Assembly: GCA_036703315.1 (NCBI GenBank)
Contig: DATNPH010000163.1
Location: 1-48,272, forward strand
DNA length: 48,272 nt
DNA from: DATNPH01 sp036703315
GTDB taxonomy: Bacteria > Cyanobacteriota > Cyanobacteriia > Cyanobacteriales > Coleofasciculaceae
Direction of reading: 5' to 3'
The notes below the pieces were generated by a model. It worked only from the letters and a program-made list of their open reading frames with translations. It was not told where the DNA came from and ran no database searches. Positions 15,154-22,842 of this stretch are shown here, in pieces. Each line of letters opens with the position of its first letter. Within the stretch, counting starts at the first letter, position 1. Made by a program: the position numbers and the translations under genes.

Positions 15154-15601
15154 TCGCTAGCAAGCGGAGATGACGCTGCACTGTGACTTCAATATCTTCT
15201 AGCATGTAGGGCTTGCTAATGTAGTCATTGAAGCCTGCTCGCAGAAGACGCCCTCTGTCTTCTGCTAGGGCTAAGGCTGTCACGGCAATAACAGGAATTC
15301 TACTGATTTTCGAGTCTTTCCGAAGTTGAGAGACAACTTCCATGCCATCCATGTATGGCATGAGAACATCTAACAAAATTAAATCGGGCTGATAAATTCT
15401 GGCTAGCGACAAAGCGCTCAACCCATCACTAGCTGTAAGCGCCGAGCAGTGAAGATGCTCCAGTATATAAGCCATCAGTAGCAAGTTGTCTTCGTCGTCA
15501 TCGACTACCAATATTGAAGGCTTGACCGCCGTAGAGTGTTGACCACCAATAATACCGCTCGACTTTAGCTTACAACAAGGGTAAAGTTCGAAGTCATCCA
15601 T
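15143..15601 (-). CDS. Single-domain response regulator (paralogue of 13694-14116)
   Basis: 152 residues with a 28-residue N-terminal extension (MDDFELYPCCKLKSSGIIGG, Cys-Cys at 9-10) and a receiver: Asp34-Asp36 (ILVVDDDEDN), phospho-acceptor Asp78 (ILLDVLMPY), Thr108 (VIAVTALAL) and Lys130 (YISKPYM). It resembles DivK/CheY-type relays. The duplication that produced it and the receiver at 13.7-14.1 kb seems to have included the upstream element. Its stop lies 11 bp inside the end of the convergent DUF2294 gene, so the two messages are antisense at their 3' ends. Confidence 0.87.
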   Translation of the reverse strand: MDDFELYPCCKLKSSGIIGGQHSTAVKPSILVVDDDEDNLLLMAYILEHLHCSALTASDGLSALSLARIYQPDLILLDVLMPYMDGMEVVSQLRKDSKISRIPVIAVTALALAEDRGRLLRAGFNDYISKPYMLEDIEVTVQRHLRLLATIS

Positions 15602-16116
15602 ATTGCCTTCGGGAAATGTTGAGGACGGTCTTCACTCTTACCGAAAGAGTGGACAATGCACTCTCTGAGCGGCTGGATGGCGCTCGATATGAGTTTGTAC
15701 TAGAGTGAGTTCGCTAGGTTGTCAAGTCTTTGCTTGGAATCAAGGAAAAGGCTTTTCAAGCTAGCACCAGAGTGCTAGGCGCAAGTCAAAAGTCAAAAAG
15801 CTTTATCTATAGACTTTTGAGCTTGTTTCAGATAGTAGGCTCATCTGGGCCGTGATGTACTAGTGTTTATAGATTATTTATTATATTGCAAATTATACAA
15901 AACTAAAGATTTTTTTAATAATTTATATGTAAAGTCACGTATAGGCTTATAGGAATTTGTCGAAAAATTTACATTTTTGTTGTCATTGTTTTCATAATTG
16001 ATACAGGTTGAAGTATGTGTGAAGGTCTCTACAAGAAAAGCCCTTGGCACTAATACGCGCAGTAGACTGGGGTTAAACGGCTATTCCCATCTAGTGTGGG
16101 ATAGGAGAGCGAGGCA
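15602..16116. other. Intergenic region upstream of succinic semialdehyde dehydrogenase
   Basis: The 515 bp contain the receiver element (15651-15700), a run AAAGTCAAAAAG with a partial complement GACTTTTG about 30 nt on, and a very AT-rich stretch (15850-16000) that is a plausible promoter zone for the plus-strand gene. TAGGAGAGCGAGG immediately precedes its ATG. No further gene is visible. Confidence 0.4.
15651..15700 (-). promoter_or_regulatory. Conserved element upstream of receiver gene, copy 2
   Basis: Plus-strand blocks GGACAA-1-GCACTC-4-AGCGGC-5-GGCGC and TTGTAC match copy 1 at 14170-14223. It lies 50 nt before the receiver start. The frame is closed by stops here, so the similarity is not protein coding. 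Confidence 0.55.
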
Positions 16117-17484
16117 ATGGGTATCGCCACAATTAACCCAGCAACTGGGGAAACTATCAAAACTTTTGAGCCACTGGGCAGTGAGTCAATTCAAGGCAAA
16201 TTAACACTAGCGCAACAGGCGTTTGAGCAATATCGCAAAACGCCAATGACTCAAAGAGCCGAATGGCTCAAGGAAGCCGCTGAAATTTTAGAGCGCGATA
16301 AGGTAAGCTTCGGCAAGATTATGACCACTGAAATGGGTAAAACCCTCAAAAGTGCGATCGCCGAGGCAGAGAAATGTGCTTTGGTTTGCCGCTACTATGC
16401 TGAACACGCGGCTGAATTTCTTGCTGATGTCCCAGCATCCACGGATGCCAGCCAGAGCTTCGTGCGTTACCAACCACTGGGAGTGATTTTAGCCGTAATG
16501 CCGTGGAATTTTCCCTTTTGGCAGGTATTCCGCTTTGCGGCACCAGCTCTAATGGCGGGAAATGTAGGCTTGCTGAAGCACGCCTCAAATGTCCCGCAAT
16601 GTGCATTGGCAATTGAAGAAATTATCAAACAAGCAGGATTTCCAGAAGGCGTTTTTCAGACACTATTAATTGGTGCCAACCAAGTTGAAGCCATTATTAA
16701 CGATCAGCGAGTAAAAGCCGCCACGTTAACAGGTAGTGAGCTAGCCGGTGCTAGTCTAGCCGCAGCAGCTGGTAAGCAAATTAAGAAAACTGTTCTGGAG
16801 CTTGGGGGGAGCGATCCCTTTATTGTTCTGGAAAGTGCAGATTTAGAAGCCGCCGTGTCAACAGCGGTTGCAGCTCGGCTGCTCAATAACGGTCAATCTT
16901 GCATTGCCGCCAAGCGGTTTATTGTCGTAGATGCGATCGCCGATAAATTTGAGCAACGCATGCAAGAGAAATTCCAGACGCTCAAAATCGGTGACCCAAT
17001 GGATGAAAACACCGATATTGGTCCCTTAGCAACTCCTGGCATCCTCGAAGACTTAGACCAACAAGTCCAAGCTTGCATCGAAAAAGGCTCAAAAGTTCTG
17101 ATTGGCGGACATCGCCTATCCGATCGCCCCGGTAACTTCTATCTGCCCACAATTCTGGCAGACTTTCCGGCCGGGACGCCTGCTGACCAAGAAGAATTTT
17201 TTGGACCAGTAGCGCTACTATTCCGGGTGCCTGATATTGATGCGGCGATTAAGCTGGCGAATTCAACATCTTTTGGACTAGGAGCAAGCGCCTGGACAAC
17301 CAATCAGGAGGAAGCGCAGCGCTTAATTGACGAACTCGAAGCCGGTGCTGTCTTCATCAATGGCTTAGTCAAATCTGACCCGCGCCTACCGTTTGGTGGA
17401 ATCAAGCGTTCTGGATATGGGCGAGAATTAGGCAGTCAAGGCATCCATGAGTTTGTCAACATCAAGACCGTCTGGGTCAAGTAA
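16117..17484 (+). CDS. gabD: Succinic semialdehyde dehydrogenase
   Basis: 455 residues of the aldehyde dehydrogenase family. Active-site residues are Asn131 (VMPWNFPFWQ), Lys154 (GLLKHAS), Glu228 (TVLELGGSDPF) and catalytic Cys262 (NNGQSCIAAKRF). The short length and PLPFGG-like LPFGGIKRSGYGRELG match the bacterial SSADH subgroup. It oxidises succinic semialdehyde to succinate, usually with NADP. The next gene encodes a 2-oxoglutarate decarboxylase-like enzyme that makes the substrate; the two together form the cyanobacterial TCA bypass first shown in Synechococcus 7002. ATG 16117 follows a strong GGAGAGCGAGG. Confidence 0.9.
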   Translation: MGIATINPATGETIKTFEPLGSESIQGKLTLAQQAFEQYRKTPMTQRAEWLKEAAEILERDKVSFGKIMTTEMGKTLKSAIAEAEKCALVCRYYAEHAAEFLADVPASTDASQSFVRYQPLGVILAVMPWNFPFWQVFRFAAPALMAGNVGLLKHASNVPQCALAIEEIIKQAGFPEGVFQTLLIGANQVEAIINDQRVKAATLTGSELAGASLAAAAGKQIKKTVLELGGSDPFIVLESADLEAAVSTAVAARLLNNGQSCIAAKRFIVVDAIADKFEQRMQEKFQTLKIGDPMDENTDIGPLATPGILEDLDQQVQACIEKGSKVLIGGHRLSDRPGNFYLPTILADFPAGTPADQEEFFGPVALLFRVPDIDAAIKLANSTSFGLGASAWTTNQEEAQRLIDELEAGAVFINGLVKSDPRLPFGGIKRSGYGRELGSQGIHEFVNIKTVWVK

Positions 17485-17802
17485 TCAAGATATTTGATTC
17501 CCTCCAACACCTTGAATTTTAGGGATGTATTACACTAGGCTCCTACAAGGCTCAAAACCGAAGTTCTTTAAAAAGATGGCAAGGAGAGCGACTGTCGAGT
17601 TCTATAAGCGTTGACTTTTAGTGGCGCTCTCTTTGTCGTAACAACAGAGCAGAATTGATTCTGAAATGGAGCAAGACTCAAAAGCCCTAGTGAAGTAACA
17701 GGAGTTACGGAGGGTGGACTGAAGTAGGGGCTAAGGTTGAAAAAATCATCATTCCAAACAAATCCTTAACTTCAATACAAATGAATACACAGGGGAAGTG
17801 AA
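17485..17802. other. Spacer between the two TCA-bypass genes
   Basis: The 318 bp hold a stem of GAGAGCG (17584-17590) and CGCTCTC (17625-17631) with a 34-nt loop, followed only by TTTGTCG, so at best a weak terminator or attenuator. The rest may carry a separate promoter for the second gene; GGGGAAG precedes its ATG. Confidence 0.4.
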
Positions 17803-19449
17803 ATGGGCGAGATGAACACAGCGGAACTATTGGTGCGTTGTCTGGAAAACGAAGGAGTTGAATATGTTTTTGGACTGCCTGGGGAAGAGAACCTGCACGT
17901 TCTAGAAGCACTAAGAACCTCTTCAATCCAGTTCATTACAACACGCCACGAACAGGGCGCAGCTTTCATGGCAGACCTCTATGGACGGCTGACTGGTAAA
18001 GCTGGGGTTTGCCTTTCCACACTCGGTCCAGGAGCAACTAACTTAATGACTGGCGTTGCCGATGCCAACCTGGATGGAGCACCGCTAGTAGCAATTACAG
18101 GTCAGGTAGGAACTGACCGAATGCATATTGAATCCCACCAGTACTTGGATCTGGTCGCTATGTTTGCGCCTGTAACCAAGTGGAATGCTCAGATTGTCCG
18201 CCCTAGCAACACACCAGAAATCGTTCGTAAGGCATTTAAAATCGCGCAGAGTGAAAAACCAGGGGCGGTTCACATTGACTTACCAGAAAACATTGCTGCG
18301 ATGCCAGTAAGCGGTCAACCTCTGACGAAAGATAGCCGGGAAAAAACCTACGCATCTTTCCGCAGTATAGGCAAAGCCGCTGTCGCTATCTCTAAGGCGA
18401 AAAATCCTTTAATCCTGGTAGGAAACGGAGCAATTCGTGCTAATGCCAGTGAGGCAGTAACCGAGTTTGCAACTCGGATGAATATTCCGGTCGTTAATAG
18501 CTTCATGGGTAAAGGTGTTATTCCCTACACTCATCCTCTGGCGTTGTGGACGGTAGGATTGCAACAGCGTGACCACATTACCTGTGCATTCGATCAAACT
18601 GATCTGATTATTGCAGTCGGCTATGACTTGATTGAATATTCTCCTAAAAAGTGGAATCATGAGGGCAAGATTCCGATTATTCACATTGGCATAACCCCGG
18701 CAGAGATTGATAGCAGCTATATTCCTTTAGTGGAAGTAGTTGGAGATATTTCGGATTCGCTGGCTGAAATCATGAAGCAGGCAGATCGACAGGGTAAAGC
18801 TATACCCCATGCCGTAGATCTACGAGCAGACATCCGGGAGGACTACGAATATTATGCCAATGATGATGGCTTTCCCATTAAGCCGCAAAAACTGATTTAT
18901 GACCTACGCCAGGTAATGGGTCCAGAGGATATTGTGATTTCTGATGTCGGTGCTCATAAAATGTGGATGGCACGTCACTATCACTGCGATCGCCCCAATA
19001 CCTGTATTATTTCCAATGGGTTTGCGGCGATGGGGATTGCCATGCCGGGAGCGCTCGCCGCAAAACTCGTTCATCCTGACCGGAAGGTCGTTGCTGTCAC
19101 TGGCGATGGAGGATTCCTGATGAACTGCCAGGAACTAGAAACAGCACTCAGGGTAGGTACCCCTTTTGTTACTCTGATCTTCAATGATGGCGGCTATGGT
19201 TTGATTGAATGGAAGCAAAACAATCAGTTCGGTGAATCAGCATTTGTGCATTTCGGCAATCCAGATTTTGTCAAATTTGCTGAGAGTATGGGACTCAAAG
19301 GCTACCGCGTGACTTCAACAGCTGACTTGATTCCTATCCTGAAAACGGCACTGGAGCAAGATGTCCCGACGGTCATTGACTGTCCCGTGGACTATGGCGA
19401 GAACCTCCGCTTTACCCAAAAGGCTGGAGATTTGAGTTGTAAAATCTAG
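17803..19449 (+). CDS. 2-oxoglutarate decarboxylase-like ThDP enzyme (acetolactate synthase family)
   Basis: 548 residues with the three domains of the acetolactate synthase family. The catalytic glutamate is Glu50 (TTRHEQGAAFMADLYGRLTG). The ThDP/Mg motif is VTGDGGFLMNCQELETAL, ending in LIFNDGGYGLI. Usual annotation would be acetolactate synthase, but direct neighbourhood with SSADH is the pattern of the Synechococcus 7002 A2770/A2771 pair, in which this protein decarboxylates 2-oxoglutarate to succinic semialdehyde. I infer that function. FAD-binding residues of true AHAS were not checked. ATG 17803 has GGGGAAG upstream; Met4 is an alternative. Cytosolic. Confidence 0.85.
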   Translation: MGEMNTAELLVRCLENEGVEYVFGLPGEENLHVLEALRTSSIQFITTRHEQGAAFMADLYGRLTGKAGVCLSTLGPGATNLMTGVADANLDGAPLVAITGQVGTDRMHIESHQYLDLVAMFAPVTKWNAQIVRPSNTPEIVRKAFKIAQSEKPGAVHIDLPENIAAMPVSGQPLTKDSREKTYASFRSIGKAAVAISKAKNPLILVGNGAIRANASEAVTEFATRMNIPVVNSFMGKGVIPYTHPLALWTVGLQQRDHITCAFDQTDLIIAVGYDLIEYSPKKWNHEGKIPIIHIGITPAEIDSSYIPLVEVVGDISDSLAEIMKQADRQGKAIPHAVDLRADIREDYEYYANDDGFPIKPQKLIYDLRQVMGPEDIVISDVGAHKMWMARHYHCDRPNTCIISNGFAAMGIAMPGALAAKLVHPDRKVVAVTGDGGFLMNCQELETALRVGTPFVTLIFNDGGYGLIEWKQNNQFGESAFVHFGNPDFVKFAESMGLKGYRVTSTADLIPILKTALEQDVPTVIDCPVDYGENLRFTQKAGDLSCKI

Positions 19450-19541
19450 ATTGGTCATGGGTCATTGGTCATTGGTAGAACCGCAAGTTGAAAGTTTGAC
19501 TGATCACCTACTAATGACTAATGACTAATAACTAATAATTA
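19450..19541. repeat. Heptamer repeat spacer
   Basis: The whole spacer consists of runs such as GGTCATGGGTCATTGGTCA and CTAATGACTAATGACTAATA, which are STRR-type degenerate heptamers. The two arms are partly complementary (GGTCATTGG against CTAATGAC), so the RNA could fold. The xthA start lies directly at its end. Confidence 0.65.
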
Positions 19542-20357
19542 ATGATGAAAATCGCTACTTGGAATGTCAACTCAATTCGCTCTCGCCTTACTCACGTAGT
19601 GGATTGGTTGCAAGTTAACCCTGTCGATGTTCTTTGCTTGCAAGAAACTAAAGTTGTAGATGCTGAGTTTCCGCGATCGCCTTTTGAAGACTTGGGTTAT
19701 CATCTCTATATTTCCGGGCAAAAATCCTATAACGGCGTTGCAATTTTCAGTCAGACACCAGTAGAAGACATCACCACAGGATTTGCACCCGTGCTGGGTA
19801 CTGAGATAGTAGGAGACTTAGACGAACAGAAGCGAGTAATTACTGGCATTGTTGGAAATATCCGCGTCGTCAACCTTTATGTGCCTAATGGTTCCTCTGT
19901 CGGTAGTGAAAAATATGACTACAAACTCCGTTGGCTAAAAGTTCTGCGAGAATACTTGCAAGCACTCTTGCAGAAACAGCCCAATGCCCTGTGTGTCTGC
20001 GGAGACTTTAATATTGCTCCACAAGACCAAGACATTCACAACCCCAAGGACAGAGACAAGCACATCATGGCTTCCCCCGCTGAACGCCAGGCTTTACAAG
20101 AAGTCTTAGAGGTAGGCTTAGCCGATGCCTTTCGCAAATTTACATCAGAGGGAGGTCACTTCACTTGGTGGGACTATCGCACCCGTGCCTTCAGCCGCAA
20201 TATGGGTTGGCGCATCGACCATCACTATCTGACGCCCAACCTTTATGAGCAGGCGACAAGTTGCACAATCGATATATTACCCAGAAAGCTAGAGAAGCCT
20301 AGCGACCATGCCCCAGTCATTGTTGAATTTCTACAATCTACTTATAAGTCCCTTTGA
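19542..20357 (+). CDS. xthA: Exodeoxyribonuclease III
   Basis: 271 residues of the exonuclease III / AP endonuclease family, which cuts DNA at abasic sites and removes 3' blocks during base-excision repair. Diagnostic motifs are KIATWNVNSIRSRL, LCLQETK (Glu35, metal ligand), NLYVPNGSSVGSEKYDYKL, CVCGDFNIAPQD and the C-terminal PSDHAPVIVEF with the catalytic His. WRIDHHYLTP matches the usual IDxxL segment. Met1 or Met2 (19542 or 19545) can serve as start; no clear ribosome-binding site remains because repeat DNA abuts it. The next gene begins 12 nt downstream, suggesting co-transcription. Confidence 0.95.
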   Translation: MMKIATWNVNSIRSRLTHVVDWLQVNPVDVLCLQETKVVDAEFPRSPFEDLGYHLYISGQKSYNGVAIFSQTPVEDITTGFAPVLGTEIVGDLDEQKRVITGIVGNIRVVNLYVPNGSSVGSEKYDYKLRWLKVLREYLQALLQKQPNALCVCGDFNIAPQDQDIHNPKDRDKHIMASPAERQALQEVLEVGLADAFRKFTSEGGHFTWWDYRTRAFSRNMGWRIDHHYLTPNLYEQATSCTIDILPRKLEKPSDHAPVIVEFLQSTYKSL

Positions 20358-20369
20358 CGAGATTGAACT

Positions 20370-21245
20370 ATGTATTTAGTGACTGGAGCAACAGGAGGAG
20401 TTGGACGCCGTGTTGTGCGGCTGCTACAAGAGCGGGAGCTACCAGTACGGGCGTTTGTCCGTCTTACTTCTCGCTATGGGGAGTTGGAAAATCGAGGTGC
20501 CGAGATTTTTATCGGTGACTTGCGGCAAGACAGAGATATCCAGAAAGCCTGCCGGGGTGTCAAGTACATTATCAGTACCCATGGTTCGGGGAGTGATTCC
20601 CAGGCGTTAGATTACCGAGCCAATATTGAACTGATTGACCAAGCCAAAGAGAATGGTATCGAGCATTTCGTTTTCATCTCTGTGCTGGGAGCGGATCGCG
20701 GCTATGAAGATGCCCCAGTCTTCAAAGCGAAACGGGCAGTGGAAAAGTACCTGCAAGCCAGTGGTCTGAATTACACCATTTTGCGCCCAGCTGGATTGGC
20801 ATCGAACCTCATCCCACTGGCAGAACAATTTCGGCAAACGGGGATTTATCTGCTCAACGGTGACTCCAAGAATCGGACATCAATTGTCAGTACCGATGAT
20901 TTGGCGCAGATTGCTGTTGATTCTGTCTCTGTTGCAGGTGTTCGCAATCAAATTTTTCCGGTAGGGGGGCCAGATGTCTTGAAGCGCGAAGATATCCCTC
21001 GCATTTTTGGGCGTATATTTAACCGGGAGCCGATTGTAATTAATCCGCCTTTGTTCATTTTTGATGGCATTAGGACTGGCGTGGGTTTAATCAATCCCCA
21101 AGCTAGAAAAGGGCTTGGTACTTTTCGGACTTTGCTAGCGAATGAATTTTTTTGCACATCGGCTGAAATTATTAACTTGGAGACAATTTACAATCTAAGG
21201 CTAGAATCTTTGGAAAGCTTCTTGAGGCGCTACTTGGCAACCTAA
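20370..21245 (+). CDS. Atypical short-chain dehydrogenase, NAD(P)-binding (NmrA/Ycf39-like)
   Basis: 291 residues. The Rossmann motif is at the extreme N-terminus (YLVTGATGGVGRRVVRLLQE), then FVRLTSRYGEL, a GDLRQD strand end and FISVLGADRG. A YxxxK-like pair is replaced by the atypical FKAKRAVEKYL, as in SDRa5/NmrA proteins; TILRPAGLASN is also characteristic. Cyanobacterial and plastid relatives act in photosystem assembly or chlorophyll-related steps, but nothing here fixes the substrate. It starts 12 nt after xthA. Cytosolic, no membrane helix. Confidence 0.85.
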   Translation: MYLVTGATGGVGRRVVRLLQERELPVRAFVRLTSRYGELENRGAEIFIGDLRQDRDIQKACRGVKYIISTHGSGSDSQALDYRANIELIDQAKENGIEHFVFISVLGADRGYEDAPVFKAKRAVEKYLQASGLNYTILRPAGLASNLIPLAEQFRQTGIYLLNGDSKNRTSIVSTDDLAQIAVDSVSVAGVRNQIFPVGGPDVLKREDIPRIFGRIFNREPIVINPPLFIFDGIRTGVGLINPQARKGLGTFRTLLANEFFCTSAEIINLETIYNLRLESLESFLRRYLAT

Positions 21246-21576
21246 TACTCAGTTGCCATCAAAGATATTACTGTTCTTCCCTCAGAGAGTTTTCCTTGCT
21301 CCCCTGCCAGCTAAGTGACAGGTCTGAAGGCAACTTGGTATTCTAATCAATAAGCCCTTTGAAGCAAGGACTGTAACGGCGATCGCGATTTCCTTATGAG
21401 TAGCGATCGCACTGTGTTAACCTTTGGGTTTCCTTGACAATACGCTCAAAGATTATCCTGAACACTGCTCCATTCCCAGAAGAATTGAACTAACTACTAG
21501 CATTTCGGTGGCAATCCTTGCTTGACCAATACGAGAAAATTACCTGCCAAAGTGAACAGTTAGAGGAGACAGACGC
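21246..21576. other. Intergenic region
   Basis: The 331 bp carry two HIP1 sites in GGCGATCGCGATT and GTAGCGATCGCACT and no visible gene or T-tracted hairpin. AGAGGAGA before 21577 is a good ribosome-binding site for the next gene. Confidence 0.4.
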
Positions 21577-22158
21577 GTGAAAGGTCGGAAAACTCTTCAC
21601 AACTTTGTATGTTTGGTGGGTATTTGCTCACTGTTTTCAATGTTTCCGATCTTTGGAATTATTGTGACAACAACGGTAATCCAAAATACCCAAAGAGAAG
21701 GGGATGATGTTTATGTTCAGGATGCTCTTCTCGAAAGCATACAAGACTACACAGTAAAAGCAGGCTGGCTATCTATTGCTGGTTTTTTTAGTGCTGTTCT
21801 TCTGGGAGAGAAAACGGCTAAAGCAATTCGTAAAGCTGAAGCAGAGGCTCAGTTACGATACACATTTAGCAACCGCTACCAAAACCGACAGACAAGGCAG
21901 ACAGAGTCTATGCAGACTCAAAGAATGCAGCAATATTCTTCTCAAGAAACTACAAGACGAATATTGGATGAGTTTCATGAGAGCTTAGTTTCTGCTCAAC
22001 CTGCCAAGCCGTTAGCTTGTAAAGGCTGCAAGTATTACGACGGCAGCAGCTTCGGTGGAAATCTGCTCATTTGTGGAATCCACCCCTTCGGACCCGGTGA
22101 TGAGTCTGATCCAACTAAACGACCGACCAGCTGTCAGGATTGGGAAGGCGATAATTAA
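21577..22158 (+). CDS. Hypothetical membrane protein with C-terminal cysteine motif
   Basis: 193 residues from GTG 21577 with GAGGAG ahead. Two hydrophobic segments (about 10-37 and 63-80) are separated by a short polar loop. A charged, Q/R-rich helical region follows (about 85-140). The C-terminus has CKGCKYYDGSSFGGN, LLICGIHPFGP and SCQDWEGD: four cysteines and a histidine in a CxxC...C-x-I-H-P...C-x-D-W pattern. I have seen this tail pattern in other cyanobacterial proteins, and it could bind a metal. The orientation of the tail is probably cytosolic. Function unknown. Confidence 0.75.
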   Translation: MKGRKTLHNFVCLVGICSLFSMFPIFGIIVTTTVIQNTQREGDDVYVQDALLESIQDYTVKAGWLSIAGFFSAVLLGEKTAKAIRKAEAEAQLRYTFSNRYQNRQTRQTESMQTQRMQQYSSQETTRRILDEFHESLVSAQPAKPLACKGCKYYDGSSFGGNLLICGIHPFGPGDESDPTKRPTSCQDWEGDN

Positions 22159-22208
22159 TACTAAGCTATAGCTAATAGCTAATGGCAATCTGAAACAAGC
22201 TCAAAACT

Positions 22209-22607
22209 CTAGAAATAAACAATATATTTGGTGAGACCTGTAAACAAGCCACCACCAACAATCTTTACCTCAAGATCGTTGGGCGAGTTTAGCTGCTTAC
22301 CCTCGAAACGCTCAACTAAAATCGTCCGCTGACCATTGATATCGGTTTTGCTGATGGCTCTAGTTTCATGTTCGCAGGTGTAGAGATTCCCTTGTGAGTC
22401 AAACACGTTACCGTTACATCCAAAACTCGGCTTACGAACTGTCACTAGCCCCCCAGTTTCGCTCCATGCCCTATGTTCATTTGCACCTGTATCGCTAAAT
22501 AGGAGACGATTGTGCCATTTGTCCCAAACGGGTCCCTCGCAAAAGTACATTCCATCAGCCAGTAATACCGCTTCAGCATCGGCACAGAGAACATCGGAAT
22601 ATTTCTG
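22209..22607 (-). pseudogene. Truncated SMP-30/gluconolactonase-like gene
   Basis: The minus-strand frame shows the start of a gluconolactonase beta-propeller: FCEGPVWDKWHNRLLFSDT, then GCNGNVFDSQGNLYTCEHET, then GKQLNSPNDLEVK. Intact enzymes are near 300 residues and continue with IYFTDPxYG; here the frame loses similarity after SPNDLEVK and stops. Upstream of ATG 22550 the homologous-looking frame continues about 19 codons (QKYSDVLCADAEAVLLADG) without a start codon. Both ends are therefore missing and I call it a remnant. It lies downstream of the ndhD terminator. Confidence 0.7.
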
Positions 22608-22741
22608 TATCGGGCATTGTTTAATCCTTTCTGGTTGAGTGTGCAGCGAACAGCGATCGCGAAAGTGGCTGGGTGAGAAACGGCAGGATAAAGTACGTAA
22701 TCACTGCCACCCATAGTGATATTGCTGGATGTAAGTAAGGA

Positions 22742-22772
22742 AACCCCTACTAGATGGTAGGGGTTCTTTTTA
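22742..22772. terminator. Hairpin terminator downstream of ndhD
   Basis: AACCCCTAC (22742-22750) pairs with GTAGGGGTT (22757-22765) around a 6-nt loop. A T-tract CTTTTTAC follows on the plus strand; the minus strand has only GTTTCCTTACTT. Its place 78 nt past the ndhD stop suggests it ends that transcript, and it would also stop plus-strand read-through. Confidence 0.65.
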
Positions 22773-22842
22773 CTCAAACTAAGGAATTATTACGGATTGG
22801 GTGATCGCAAGTGAATTATCCCTACTGCAACGTTGAGAACAA

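Noticed and set aside
22445..22777. 110-codon minus-strand frame overlapping the gluconolactonase remnant
   Set aside because: It begins within the ndhD terminator hairpin and is a shifted frame of the remnant; the gluconolactonase motifs are in the other frame.
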